This document shows, in pieces, positions 36,427 to 47,851 of a stretch of 64,000 bases of DNA. Position 1 is the stretch's first letter. Each line of letters begins with the position of its first letter. Origin of the DNA: Thalassia testudinum (Eukaryota; Streptophyta; Magnoliopsida; Alismatales; Hydrocharitaceae); contig JAZHRO010000013.1 in the NCBI GenBank assembly GCA_037157565.1, positions 39,746,501 through 39,810,500 on the forward strand. Direction: 5' to 3'. The notes beneath the pieces were generated by a model. It was not told the origin of the DNA and did no database searches. It worked only from the letters and a program-made list of their open reading frames with translations. Made by a program: the position numbers and the translations under genes.

Positions 36427-37445
36427 AGAAGAAGAAGAAAAAGAATTGAGGCTGAAGGTACAAGAAGAAGGAAATGTAAATTAAAAAGTTTATTTTGTAG
36501 TGTTTACTTTTAAGATGTCTAATGATGAGAACCTCATCATAAGTCATAACTAACTCATTTTTACCTAATATAGAGAATAAAAGCTCCTACATAACCTTAG
36601 AAAGGCTTGGCTCAGAGAGATTCTGAGTTTGCAAAGAAAACATAAACTGAGGGGTAAAAATGCAATTTCACCAATCCAATCTGAAAACAGGGTAACTCAG
36701 GGTCCAAACATAAGTCAAAACAACCTAATAAGAAGAAAAGTGGGATGAAATGACTCAACAAGGGCTACAGCAACTCCGAAGAATTAAATGACATCCTGTA
36801 ACCCTAAAAACAAACCCACTTAAATACATGAGGTTCGAGGCAAAGTAAAAATAGAATAAACCCTCTAAAATTCATAGAAAAATAATCTCTAGGATTTAGA
36901 ACCTTCAATTTGGCCTTAGGAACCCATTTTGACCTACATTGAGAACCATGCCCAATTAACAACTTAATTTGGGTTTTTACGTAAATTTACCGGTCAAACA
37001 AGGTTTAATCTAGAAATAAAATTCAACATCAGAATCCTTATGTCCTAATTATTCATGTATAAAAACTTGAGCCTAAGAAGAAACCTTCTTCACCAACTTA
37101 CACTTTGGTCCTCATACATTTACTTTCTGGCCCTCAACTTTTGAACCCTCACATTTTGGCCCCTAACTCTCCTTCTTTCTTTGCATTTAGGTCCCTCCTG
37201 CAAAACCTGAGCAGCACCATGCTCCGGCGACCTTGCGCGGAGCATGGCGCCACCTAGGGTAGGGGGGCCTGCCAAGTCAAATGGAGGTGCCCTGCGTTGT
37301 CAGCCACCGCAAGAGCACCCCCTGAGTGTTGCGACCACCCATACCGCCCGTGCGAACGCACGGACGGTTTGGGTCTCCTTCTTCTGGCGTCCTCCGGCGA
37401 GGGAGACACGTCGTCTCCCTCCGCCCTCCTCTCTGATTCTGCCCC

Positions 37446-37453
37446 TATAAATA
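37446..37453 (+). promoter_or_regulatory. TATA box of family C LTR
   Basis: CCCCTATAAATACCCCCG in a GC-rich, CT-rich promoter-like context. A donor-like TAG|GTATAA follows near 37751. Confidence 0.6.
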
Positions 37454-38699
37454 CCCCCGTCGCTCCACCGTTCTTCCCAGCTCGGATCTGACGGAGATAC
37501 CCCCTCACTTCCTCTCTTCCCACTCCGACAGACGCCCCCTTGCTCCGGCGGCTTCTCCTCCTCCTCCTCGTCGCCCTACCGCACTACCAGCAGCAGGGTT
37601 GCCTTCCCTCGCTCTTCCCGCGCCGCGCCGCACCCAGCGCGTGTTTCTCCGGCCCTCTCCTCGCCGTCGCTCCTTCCCCTGGGCAGCTTCTTCTCCGGCG
37701 ACAGTCGATACGACTGTCGCCTGCTCCGGCCCCTCCTCGTCCTGCTAAGTAGGTATAACTTCTCCTCTTCCTCCCCTCTTCCTTTTCCTCACTTTAAACC
37801 TTTACTGTCGCCCTCGATTCCGACCAATCACCCTCACCTTCTCCACCTCCTGCCACACTCCGGCGAATCGCTCCCATCACTCCAGCAACCCACACAGCTC
37901 GCCGACCACCGCAGAACCTTCGCCTCCTCACCCTGATCAACCTCCGCCCTTCCACTTCCCCCAAATCGCCCTCTGCAACTCCACCGAACAAACCCATCTC
38001 GCCACCTGCAGTTTGACCTAGGGCAACCCTTAGGCTCCGGCCCGCCACCTGCAGACCCCCCGACCACCTTCACCGTGCCACGGCGAAGGTCCTCCGCGTA
38101 TCTAATTAGGCTGAGAGGCCCTTTCTCTGTAAACAGGAACTTCACTCGCCGCCGCCATTGCTGAGGTGAAGAAGCTCCTTCGACCTGCTGCTCCAGGCGC
38201 GCCGCGCCCAGGTCACGCTCCCAGGCTGTGCGAGGTATTTTCGCGAAGCGCCAGGCTGCAGTTGAGGTGGAGCCCTCGCGCGAAGCCCTCGTGCGAAGCT
38301 TCGACCACCGCTGCTTCCTTCGCACAGGCATCCAATTGAGGTGGGACATTTAGTCCCACCTCGGAAATCCACTGAGGCGAACGGGCACTTAAAGGCAAAA
38401 AGTGCCTTAAGCTGTTTGCCTCAGTTCATGGGGTGAGGTCCCCTTCACCCGCCCGATTACCCGGCCTCGTCCGCGCTCACGCCCCGCGGACCTGGCTCTG
38501 ACCCGATTAGTCCGACCTACACTCCTCGCCCACCACCGCACGCCGGTGGGCCTGGACCCGGGCGCGACCCGCGTGCCCGATTACCCGGTTGCTCTGGGAG
38601 AGCTTTCCTAAGAGCGAATTCTGAGAGAGAGAGACGCGGGGGGGGAGGGTAGAGTAGGTTTTGCCCTCTGACGAAAACCTTGAAGTGTGCAGGCACAGG

Positions 38700-39045
38700 T
38701 GAAGAAGAAGAAGGACTGCGGAAGAAGAAGAAGAAGAGAAAAAGAAGAAGAAGATGGAAGCTAAGGGAGACACTGTAGCAGCAGCGGTTTAAGTCGTCTA
38801 ATTGCAAAACCAGACGACGTCTTGAAGGCAAGGAAGAAGAAGAAAAGAAGAAGCAGGATGGCGGCAAAGAAGAGGAAAGACAAGAAAGAAGAAAAAGAAG
38901 AAGAAGAACAAAAAAAGAAAGAAGAAGAGAAAACAAGGAAGAACAGAAGACAGAAGAAGAAGAGCACGAGAGGAAGATCTGAAGAACAGAAGAGAGAAGA
39001 CAAGAAGAACAGGAAGAGAAGAAAGAAGAGAAGAAGAAGAAGCCA
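38700..39045 (+). repeat. Long GAA-rich purine tract in family C LTR
   Basis: About 345 bases with few pyrimidines, mostly GAAGAAG. A corresponding tract lies at 49905-50165 in the other family C LTR and at 36236-36470 in family D, always shortly upstream of the 3' AT-rich end. Lysine/glutamate-rich or leucine/serine-rich translations across it are artefacts. Confidence 0.8.
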
Positions 39046-39753
39046 CCAAATTTTTCATCTCTCTCACTCTCTCTTTATTTTTGTAATAAGAATTTGTACT
39101 TCTAGAATACGACTTGCTCCCTGAGTTCGACCTCGGGAACTCTTTTATTTCCGAGTAAAAAGATTATATATGTAATGATGGCAATAAATAGCTGTACTAC
39201 AACGCTATTTCTATAACAAAACCTAATTAACGCCTCGATCACCATCTAATTTTGTAATTTTTACTTAAATATAATTTCTTTTTGAGCTTAATTGATGTAA
39301 TAAGGCACTTATATTCCTTTAAATTTCTTTTTCTTGCCTTAATCTTTTGAAAATGAGATGAAATTAGTGAATTAAACATGTTTACTTGCTTTTAATAACA
39401 ATTCACATGCGTAAATATGTTTTTCTTTATGAAATTTTGCATCATATCTTTTAATCGAATATTCTTTATGCAAGATTCTTATTCTTAAACTAATCTAATT
39501 ATAATTCCAATTGATTAAGTAATTAGTATTTTATGCTTAGGATTTAATGATGAATTAAATTAAGTTATGCCTCTCAGTGAACGACCTGGACTCAACTAAT
39601 TAAAAAAAAAATTAAAATCTAAAATGTTAGGTTAGCTTGACCCTATACTACTCAATTGACATTAATTCAAGTTAACCTAAGCTACTTTCTCTTGCACATA
39701 ATTAAGCATAATTCACTTAATTAACTGTGTTGAGAAAATAAACGACCACTAAT

Positions 39754-40560
39754 CTTGAAATGATTCTTAAAAGATGCATCAAAATAAGACTGGTCCTTAG
39801 CTGGGAAAAGAGTCATTTCATGACACAAGAAGGCATTGTCTTGGGTCATGTAATCTCTGAATAGTGTATCGAAGTTAACAAAGCTAAGGTTGATGCTATC
39901 TCTAAACTTCCTCCTCCCACATCTGTCAAACAAATTCGATCATTCTTGGTCATGTGGGATTCTATAGGAGGTTCATCAAGGACTTTTTTAAGGTTGCTCG
40001 CCCTTTGAGCAACCTTCTCGCTAAAGATACGCCATTTGATTTCAACAAATCATGCCGTAAGGCATTTGATTTTCTTAAAATGGCAATCACTTGTGCTCCT
40101 GAGTTATAACCACTGGTTTGGACAACCCCATTTGAGATCATGACCAACGCTTCTGATTATGCGGTCGAGGCTGTTTTGGGTCTGAAGATTGACAAGAAGC
40201 CCTCTGTCATCTACTACGCTAGTAAAACTCTGGACAAGGCCCAAAGGAATTACACTGTTACTAAGAAGGAATTATTAGCTGTAGTATTTGCTTTGGAGAA
40301 AATCAGGACTTATCTCTTAGGGTCTCATGTCATAATTTATACCGACCACTCGGCCTTGAGACATCTTTTGGCCAAAAAGGATGTCAAGCCCTAGCTTATT
40401 CGATGGATTCTTTTGCTTCAAGAATTTGATCTTGAAATCAAGGATAAATCTGGGGCACAGAATGTGGTGGCAGATCATCTTTCGAGACTCCTGAGTGATT
40501 CTTCTCATCCGGATATTCCGATTGTTGATACTTTTCTGGACTAGCCTATCCTTACAGTTT
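39754..40560 (+). pseudogene. Athila reverse transcriptase thumb and RNase H
   Basis: Continues directly from 32954: LEMILKRCIKIRLVLSWEKS, HFMTQEGIVLGHVIS, then the RNase H block TNASDYAVEAVLGLKIDKKP, YTVTKKELLAVVFALEKIRT, YTDHSALRHLLAKKDVKP and [16 protein letters not shown]. Stops at about 39876, 40108, 40393 and 40543, and a one-base change near 39960, break it. Confidence 0.87.
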
Positions 40561-41853
40561 CAGGTGTCCAAACTCCATGGTTTGCAGACATCGTAAACTA
40601 TTTGGCTGTTGATCAAATCCCTCAGGATTGGACCAAGCAACGAGATAGACTCAAATCTGAGGCCAAATACTATTTCTGGGAGGACCCTGAACTGTATCAC
40701 ATCGACTCTCATCAGATTATTCGCAAATGTGTATCGGAGGGTGAATTCAAAAGTATACTCAACTTCTGCCATGCATCTACATGAGGTGGACATTTCTCCG
40801 GGAAAAAGACGACTGCAAAAATTTTGTAATCTGGATTCTTTTGGCCGTCTTTATTCAAGGATGCTTAGGAACTCTCGAGGTTGTGTTCCCAATGCCAGGC
40901 ACTTGGGAGCATAACCAAGAGAGACATGATGCCCCTAAACCCGATTCTTCCCGTCAAATTCTTCAATGTTTGGGGCATCAATTTTATGGGACCTTTCCTC
41001 CCTTCATTCGGACATCGGTACATTCTCATTACTGTTGATTACGTGTCCAAATGGATCGAGGCCATTCCCACTCGAACCAATGACCACAAGGTGGTCATCG
41101 ATTTCGTCAAGAAGAACATCTTCAGTCGGTTCGGGATTCCGAGGGCCATCATCAGCGATGGTGGTTCTCACTTCACTAATGCACAATTTCGTAATTTACT
41201 AGCAAAATACAGGATAAATCACAAAATCTCCACACCTTACCATCCCCAGACGAATGGACAGGCCGAGATCTCTAATCGGGAGATCAAGAATATTCTTCAG
41301 AAGATGGTTAGGCCTGATCGTAAAGACTGGACTCAAAAGCTTGAGGACGCTCTTTGGGCTTACCGTACGGCATACAAAACACCTATCAGCATGTCACCAT
41401 TTCGTCTGGTGTATGGAAAGACATGCCATTTACCCATATAAATTGAACATAAGACATTTTGGGCAATCAAGCAGTGCAATATGGATTTAAGTTTAGCCAG
41501 AAAGACCAGGAAACTCCAACTATCTGAGGTAGAGGAGCTTAGAAATGACGCGTAAGAGAATGCCAAGATCTACAAGGCTCGTACTAAAGCTCTTCATGAC
41601 CAATTGATATCCCGCAAGAGCTTTGAGCCGAATCAAAAGGTCTGGCTCTTCAATTCTCGACTTAAGCTCTTTCCCGGTAAACTTAAGTCAAAATGGAACG
41701 GCCCGTTCATCATCGATCAAATTTTTCCAAACGGAGCCGTTCAGATTTCTGACCTAAAGACGAGTAATTCATTCAAAGTCAACGGTCAACGTCTAAAGCC
41801 TTTTATTGATAGTATTGTTCCAGAACCCATCTCAGACACGGTTGCCCTCATCA
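40561..41853 (+). pseudogene. Athila integrase
   Basis: H2C2 zinc region about 40680-40910 (ends [17 protein letters not shown]). The core: [80 protein letters not shown] (the D, D, E residues are in place), [20 protein letters not shown]. The C-terminal block is [20 protein letters not shown] and [11 protein letters not shown], typical of Athila. Stops at about 41440 and 41553. It ends near VALIM at the junction with the Tekay-like fragment. Confidence 0.88.
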
Positions 41854-41885
41854 TGTTATGCGTTTTATACTCCTTTTCCTCACCC

Positions 41886-41962
41886 TGAGGCGGCGATGCG
41901 AGAGCGGTACTCAGAGATTTTCGAGGGTACGTCTTTTCTGACCGACTTCGATCCTCTTTAAG
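41886..41962 (+). pseudogene. Tail of Tekay-like integrase/chromodomain
   Basis: Reads [18 protein letters not shown] then LTDFDPL and a stop, matching PEAVMRERYPELFEGTSF of the minus-strand Tekay element. Only the last 25 codons remain. Confidence 0.75.
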
Positions 41963-42045
41963 TTTGTTATGCGTTTTATACTACTTTTTCCACACCCTAG
42001 CTCGTTCAAGTATCGGGGACGAAACTTCCTTTAAGTTTGTTATGA

Positions 42046-44695
42046 TGTAAATACCCGTCCTAATCTTAGCCTTTTAAGACGTTTAGAGTGTCAGTAAGAT
42101 GTCTGGCCAAACATCTGGACCCCTTTCCGGACGTCTGAAAATTGAAAAACCTGTACGCACCCTTCAGTCTGCACACAGGCGGTGTGCAGACTCTTCTTCT
42201 CTCTCCTTCCTTCTTCTTTTCCCCTTCGAACCCTAACCCCCTGGCCCTATATAAGAGTCCCCCCTTCCTCTCCTCTCCGCTCCACCACTACCACCACACC
42301 TTCCACCCCACTGCCGTGAGCAGAGGCCCGCGAGAGAGAGAGAGCGAGGAGGAGGAGTAGGCGTGAGGAGGAGGAAAGGGCCAAGGTCGTGAGCTTCGTG
42401 GAAGCTTGTCGGAGGCTCGCACGGCCATTGCGGCATGTGCGGGAGGAGGAGGACGTTGGGGCATCGTCCCCGACCTTCTGCAGCAGTTGGGGCTGCAGCA
42501 GAGTGGAAGGAGCCGCGGCGGAGCGTGGTTTGATACTGGAATTTTTCCAGTATCAGACGTCTAGAGTATCTTCCGGACAACTGGCTGGACGTCTGGTGTC
42601 GACCCCAGACGTCTGAAAGCAAGTGTATCGTGAAGGTACATCTTCGCGGTTACGGCCATGCAGGCCGCACCGCAGTTGATCCTGTTGGGTTAAAAGTGGT
42701 TTGCTGCTCTGTCGTGCGCAATAGCAGCTTTAGGAAGGCGCACGGAACGCCCTTCCACGAACTTTTGGACATCTGGACAACTTACCAGATGACCGGAGGA
42801 CTAATCAGACGTCTGGAACTGCTTTTAGATGGTCGTGGAGGGGTCCTGGACGTCTGAGGTCACTGTAGGAGCTTGAGGTGAGTCTCTGTGACTTTTAAGA
42901 CATCTGGACTTGTTTCCAGACGTCTGATTTGGATCTGCTGACACGTTTTTGACCCGTTTAGGGTCTGATCGGAATTTGTTTTACGTAAAGTATCTGTGGT
43001 TTCCTTGTGAATTTCCCTACGTATTAGAAACCTTTATATACTGTTCTGAACCTTCTGTTGTGATGTGTTCCTTGGTATAGGACTTCGACCTGTTGCATGT
43101 CTGGGACTTGCAGAGGCGTGTGGGCCTGCAGTTCGAGCCTCCAGTACTCCCGGATTGTCTGGTAGAGTGGTCCACCCCTGTTATACTTATTAAATATGAA
43201 TGCATCTATGAAAATTAAACAATTGGAAACCTAGAATGTGGCATAAACCCCAGGACAAGAAATGGTTGAACAAATTGTTTGCGTAATTGAAATTGTATAT
43301 ATATGAATGAGCTGAACTGTTAGCCACTGCCTGTAAATAAATACGAGCTGCCTGTTAGAATAGGAGCTACCTGATATAACTAAACAGTTGCCTGTGATAT
43401 CACTTGTCGCATGTGTTAAATTATGGAAATACGAGCTGCCTGTGTATAAACGAGAACTGAATTGTGAATGATGAAACCTGGAATGGAATAATAAGGTGAA
43501 CATGAGCACGAACCCTACGGGGAGTTAGGAGTAGAACTCCTGTGGTTAAGATGGAAAGGCCTGGAATGTGAACGGGAAATGTACTAGCCCTTGAGTACAA
43601 GGTACCAAGGAGAGAGACAGTCTCCTTTTAGTGTAACGCGAAGCTAGCCGCCCTTAGGTTAGGACCTGGGGTTAGGATTGGCCACTCTACACCGACTTCT
43701 GTTGGCCCTTGTGTACATGGCACCGAGGCGAGCTACTAATGTAGAGAGGGAGCTAGCCACCCCACGGGGCCCGAGGTTCAGCTAGCCACCCTACACTGAC
43801 TTGTTAGGCCCTCTGGCAAACCGAGGTAGTTAGACAAGGGTGCGTGGACTGTGGAGGGGCGAGACCCCTGTTTAGTTCTAAAGGGCTAGACCCCTGTTTC
43901 TGAGAGGGCTATGCCCTAAACTGTTCCGTGCTGTACTTTGAGCATACCCGCTAGCGGAAACGACTGACCGCGTGCCAGTGCGGGGTAGCTACCCGTGCAC
44001 TTATCACATGTACCATAGTCACCTCTACGTTTGTCAGTGACCTCGAGGTGGTCGACTGGGTGTAAAACTGCCACGGGGGACTCTCCCAACTAAGAGAGCA
44101 CCATGTGTACATTCTACTCTTCGGAAAAGACTGCAATCAAGATCGCTTCCACGAGGAACATGCGAGATCAATAAAAACCTGAAAGATGAGAAAAAGGGGT
44201 GAAACAGGAATTACCTATAAAATAAAATAACTTGAAAAGATAAATATACCTGCTACATTTTACTACTTTAGATAGTATGGTTACCACTCTACTCAGCGTT
44301 CGCTGACTCCATTTTTACATAACCCTGTTCAGATCCAGGAGTTGAGCAGCCCGAGCTACAGACTGCGGAGGGTGTTGGGCCCAGTCGAGCCCAGTCGTAG
44401 TTTCCAGTACTTTTTTTGTACTTTCTTTTCTGCTATAGTGAGTTTCATACTTGTTGTTACTGTTCCTATTACTGTTGCTTTTGTTCTACTTTCTTGTTGT
44501 TGTGGTGGTATGTACTGAACTAGCAGCTTTTACTGTCTTTTACTACTTGTACGCTTCTACTGTTAGTTATATTGCATAGTAAATGTGGTTTATTTTCCTA
44601 CTTTTTGGTTATTCTTGTTGGACGACTGGGTCTTGAGATTAGTCGAGGCGAGCCGGTCTCGGGTCCTATAGGGATTCGGGAACCAGGTTGTAACA
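42046..44695 (+). repeat. LTR of the Tekay-like fragment
   Basis: Starts TGTAAATACCCG and ends GGTTGTAACA, 2650 bp. It carries a TATA box TATATAAG at 42248-42255 and many AGACGTCTG-type motifs at 42070-42920. The second half mirrors the other Tekay LTRs in sense: AGGCCCTCTGGCAAACCGAG, GACGACTGGGTCTTGAGA. Confidence 0.85.
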
Positions 44696-45710
44696 TGAAT
44701 TCTATTTCAATTTTATTAAATAAGTTTGGGTGATAAGTATACGACTTATCAACTCGCTCTCTGATTTGAGAGAACTTTAAGTCTAAAGCATCTACACACT
44801 ATTTGTCACAGACTCGTTCGACGGTTTTAACGGAAATTAGGTAGCTAATGAACCTTCTAGGGTGGTATGGCTGGCAAGTTATCGTGGGTAATAGCCGATA
44901 GGTAGGTTGTCCAGAGCCTAGCCACTAGACCATTCTTTTCCTGCTGCCTTTAGGTAAATCTTAGACCAGGGAAGCCACCTACTTAAAAAAAGGAAAAGAA
45001 AGTCCAAAAAGAAAGAAAAAAAATAGAGAAAGGAAAAAGAAAAAGAAAAGGAGAAAGAAAAGAAAACAAAAGAAATAAGGCACACGTCACCGCACGAGTA
45101 TGGCTGGCAAGTTATCGTGGGTAACAGCCCATTGGTAGGTTGTCCAAAACCCAGGTCAAGAAATGCACGTCAAATTCCTAAAACACTTAAGAAGAAGTGG
45201 AGAAGTAGAATAAGCCGGGGAGATATACACTGGATTCACCCTTCTATTGACCCCATGAAAAGAAAAGTAGGGAGAAAGTTACTGGTCGTATAGATATACC
45301 TTTAGGTAGAATTCTATTTAAGGTCACCTAGGGGCGTAGAAACCCGAAGTCCATTTTGATTGTCGATCAACAAGTTTATCACTTTCACAAAAAGATGCCT
45401 AGAACTTAGGGTTCCCATCAAGTCTTGGGTAGGTTGAGTGGCCGTAGAAAGCCACTCTTTAACCCTAAACTCAAAAATCCAAAAAAATTAGAAAAGAAAA
45501 AAAAAGAGATCTTTCTTTGAAGAAGGCGAGGGCTTGAGGCAGTTTGCATTTTGGCAGATACCCAGGTGTTGTTGTGTCTTTGAAAGTTCAGGTCCTAAGT
45601 AAAAATTTCTTAATGTTGAAAATGATTTGTGTCCGAGTAATCCAACCTAATTCTTTTATAAATAGCATGTAGTTTTTGCTAGAGACTAGCAAAAGATAGG
45701 CATGAGGGTG
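44696..45710 (+). other. Athila 3' untranslated region with direct repeats
   Basis: The block TATGGCTGGCAAGTTATCGT and following bases occurs at about 44868 and again at about 45100, with A/G-rich sequence between. A polypurine-like AAAAGATAGGCATGAGGG (about 45690-45707) lies just before the LTR. Confidence 0.6.
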
Positions 45711-47361
45711 TGATGTACATATATCTAAATAGACAAAAATGTCTACTAATGCATTCTCTTAGTGTCATATTAGCATCATACATTGTAAATATTGCATAAC
45801 ATGCATAATCATGCATTTAGGTCAAGTTGTATAAATTGTATAGTAATTGTCTCCTTTTATGATTAGGGAAAGGGCGATTTTTAATTGGGGCCTCAGATCG
45901 AAGATCTAACCGTATGAATCTATTCAGGGCGACGATTAGAGTTCAACGACTCCAAGATCGCCCTGATCGAACATCTGTAGCACCAGATAGAGACTGAGGA
46001 ACCCTAAAGATCAAGGGCCAAGATGATACCAATCCACACTTCAAACGACAAATCCTATCGCATAGATGGGTTCGGATCGATAATCGCAGCCTAATGACGC
46101 GAAAATCGGCTCAATCCGACATCCATGGCACCATCTACAACACGTAGAAGATAGACGACCAAGATGGCGCCATGTGGCGCCATCCCAGCTGCCCAATCGC
46201 CCCTCAGGATCGTCGCTGCATCTCTAAAGGACTTCCAATGCACGATTTGGGTTGGATCTTGATCCAATGGCCGCGAGCACGTGCACCTGAAATCAAAACC
46301 GCGACGAAGTAAGCGCCGCAGCACAGCGGTCGAGCGAGTTGCGCGAGCGAGCGATGCACGTTCGACTCCACATCCATAGCGCGCGGGCGAGTAATCATGA
46401 CCGTGCGATCAGCTATGGGCAATGCGGATCATCCAATAGCGCGTATGCACGATCTGACGCACTACGTGCACGCCCGATCGCACACAAGCGCGCGGTGAAG
46501 GCGCAGACAAAGGTGCGTAAGGAGAAATCCAAGCCGTTCGATCTCGCGATCGGACAACTAAGATTTGAAAGACATGCGTGGGCATTTTGAGCGCGGAAGG
46601 CAAGGACGCGCGTGCGGTGCGCGCACGTCAGCCACGATCTGACCTTTAGTGATAGATAAATCCGTCACTAAAGACCTAATATTAATGTTTTAAGCTTGAA
46701 ATGACAAATTTGCCCTCGATTTCTATAACTATAAAAGGAGACCCGACCTCCACTTCTTCATCCCTTCCTTCACTTCTCTACCTCTCCCAAGCTCAAGAAA
46801 AGCTTATCCTACACCTGAGATGCTATTCTAAAGCTAAATACAATTTTCTTGCCTTCGTTCCGGAAGTGGATCCCGCGACGACAATGACGTGCTGCCTCGT
46901 TCTCGTTTCTTCCTACTTCGTCCTCCTTCTTCCCTCTCCATCCTCCGTCTTCCACGCGTCGCTCCGTCCGGCTCGTCCTCCAAGCATTCGTCGAGAAGGA
47001 TAACATCTCTCTCTCTTCTTTTTAATCGCTTTCTATAATAGAATTTTCTGCTTTCTAGTTGTAATTATTTCTCGCTTTATAGTTATAAAAACATTCTGAT
47101 TGTATTAAGTGAATGTTCTTTTTTTCTCTCTATCTCTCTCTTATTGTTTATATGAATTCCATTGTAATTATTTCATTTTCAAACAAAAGCACAAGAAAAT
47201 ATAAATCGCAGATTTTAGATCGATGTGGCCTCCCTATGTTCGACCCTGAATTCTTAGAATTTCGGTATAAATTTATCTGTTGACGGATTTCTTCGCAATT
47301 CAAACTACAACGACAGTTTTTTCGAAACCAACTTCGATCGCATAGTTTTCCACGTTTAACA
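45711..47361 (+). repeat. Athila 3' LTR
   Basis: Starts TGATGTACATATATC two bases after the purine tract; TATA box TATAAAA at 46730-46736; ends GTTTAACA near 47361. It matches the 5' LTR from 46143 on. Confidence 0.75.
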
Positions 47362-47696
47362 CTTATGTATTAAGTTTAAGGCTTAGGATTATTCGGCCTC
47401 GTTAGCTGACCTCTAATTTGCGGGACTCGGTAACCTAAGCACCCTCATCCACACACAAGTCTAGTTCAGTGTACTTAATAATCAAAATCATGCAAAAGCA
47501 TTTAATTCTGTTCTGAAAAAGCTGCCTAGAGTAGGAGCAGCTTATTAACACAAGTTGATTTGGACGAGTTCTCGGTGCGGAGAGGCAGGAAATTTCCCTA
47601 AAAAATGTGCAATAACATACCATCTCCTCAGTGCTTGTCTCCTAGGATATTTAAATATCCTACCGGGGGCATGTAAGCACCTTGTGCTGATTCAGG

Positions 47697-47851
47697 TGCC
47701 ATGGGCGGGATTATCCCGAAATGTTGATTGTCAAGGCCTGAATTTAGCTACAGAACGCCATGGGCAGCACTATCTCGAAGTGTCAAAAGCCAGGGTTCTA
47801 AGGGTTGCCATGAGTAGTGCTATCTCGAAGCATTGAAAGTCAGGGACCCTG
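47697..47851 (+). repeat. Three imperfect tandem units of ~55-60 bp
   Basis: GCCATGGGCGGGATTATCCC, GCCATGGGCAGCACTATCTC and GCCATGAGTAGTGCTATCTC start successive units, each followed by GAA(G/A)..T and a GTCA(A/G)GG-like end. Confidence 0.7.

Larger units (their letters stand above)
36523..39221 (+). mobile_element. Family C solo LTR nested in the family D copy
   Basis: Starts TGATGAGAACCTCATCA. Homologous along its length to the LTR at 48296-50579, for example GAATTAAATGACATC, ACCCATTTTGACCTA and the end block CTCCCTG(A/T)GTTCGACCTCG. The flanks TCTAA (36518-36522) and CCTAA (39222-39226) form a one-mismatch target duplication. No internal genes remain. The middle (37210-38520) is GC-rich promoter-like sequence. 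Confidence 0.78.
32955..39748 (+). mobile_element. Family D element, plus strand, inserted in Athila reverse transcriptase
   Basis: Starts TGATGAGAGGCTCATCATGG and ends AACGACCA, with a perfect 5-bp duplication CTAAT (32950-32954 and 39749-39753). Removing it rejoins the Athila coding sequence in frame. Without the nested solo LTR (36523-39221) the unit is about 4.09 kb. Since no inner LTR, primer site or gene is seen, it is either a giant solo LTR or a non-coding retroelement derivative. The first kilobase has a TATA box, then CT-rich leader, a splice-donor-like site, a hairpin series and a purine-rich tract. Confidence 0.85.
41853..44695 (+). mobile_element. 5'-truncated Tekay-like fragment with one LTR
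   Basis: Contains the end of a Tekay integrase tail, its untranslated stretch and one complete LTR, in plus orientation. The family is related to the element at 9546-20076 (shared AACTTCCTTTAAGTTTGTTATG-type border, GACGTCTG motifs, and gene order). The 5' side is missing and starts at a small rearranged junction inside the Athila element. No target duplication is visible. Confidence 0.8.
27005..47361 (+). mobile_element. Athila-type Ty3-gypsy retrotransposon, nested and decayed
   Basis: LTRs at 27005-28185 (5' truncated) and 45711-47361 match each other from 27005/46143 onward. An Asp-tRNA-type primer site, Athila gag, protease, reverse transcriptase, RNase H and integrase follow in order. 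Two foreign insertions lengthen it: a family D copy in reverse transcriptase (32955-39748) and a truncated Tekay-like fragment after integrase (41853-44695). Many stops are TAG or TGA where Gln, Trp or Arg is expected. No intact target duplication can be shown because the 5' LTR border is lost. Confidence 0.88.

Noticed and set aside
38822..39124. Open frame encoding a lysine/arginine/glutamate-rich protein, and leucine/serine-rich frames on the other strand
   Set aside because: All are translations of the GAA-rich purine tract in the family C LTR; the same happens at 49909-50178 and 36281-36547.
47697..47851. Regularly spaced repeats considered as a CRISPR-like array
   Set aside because: Only three diverged units without spacers, in a plant retroelement.
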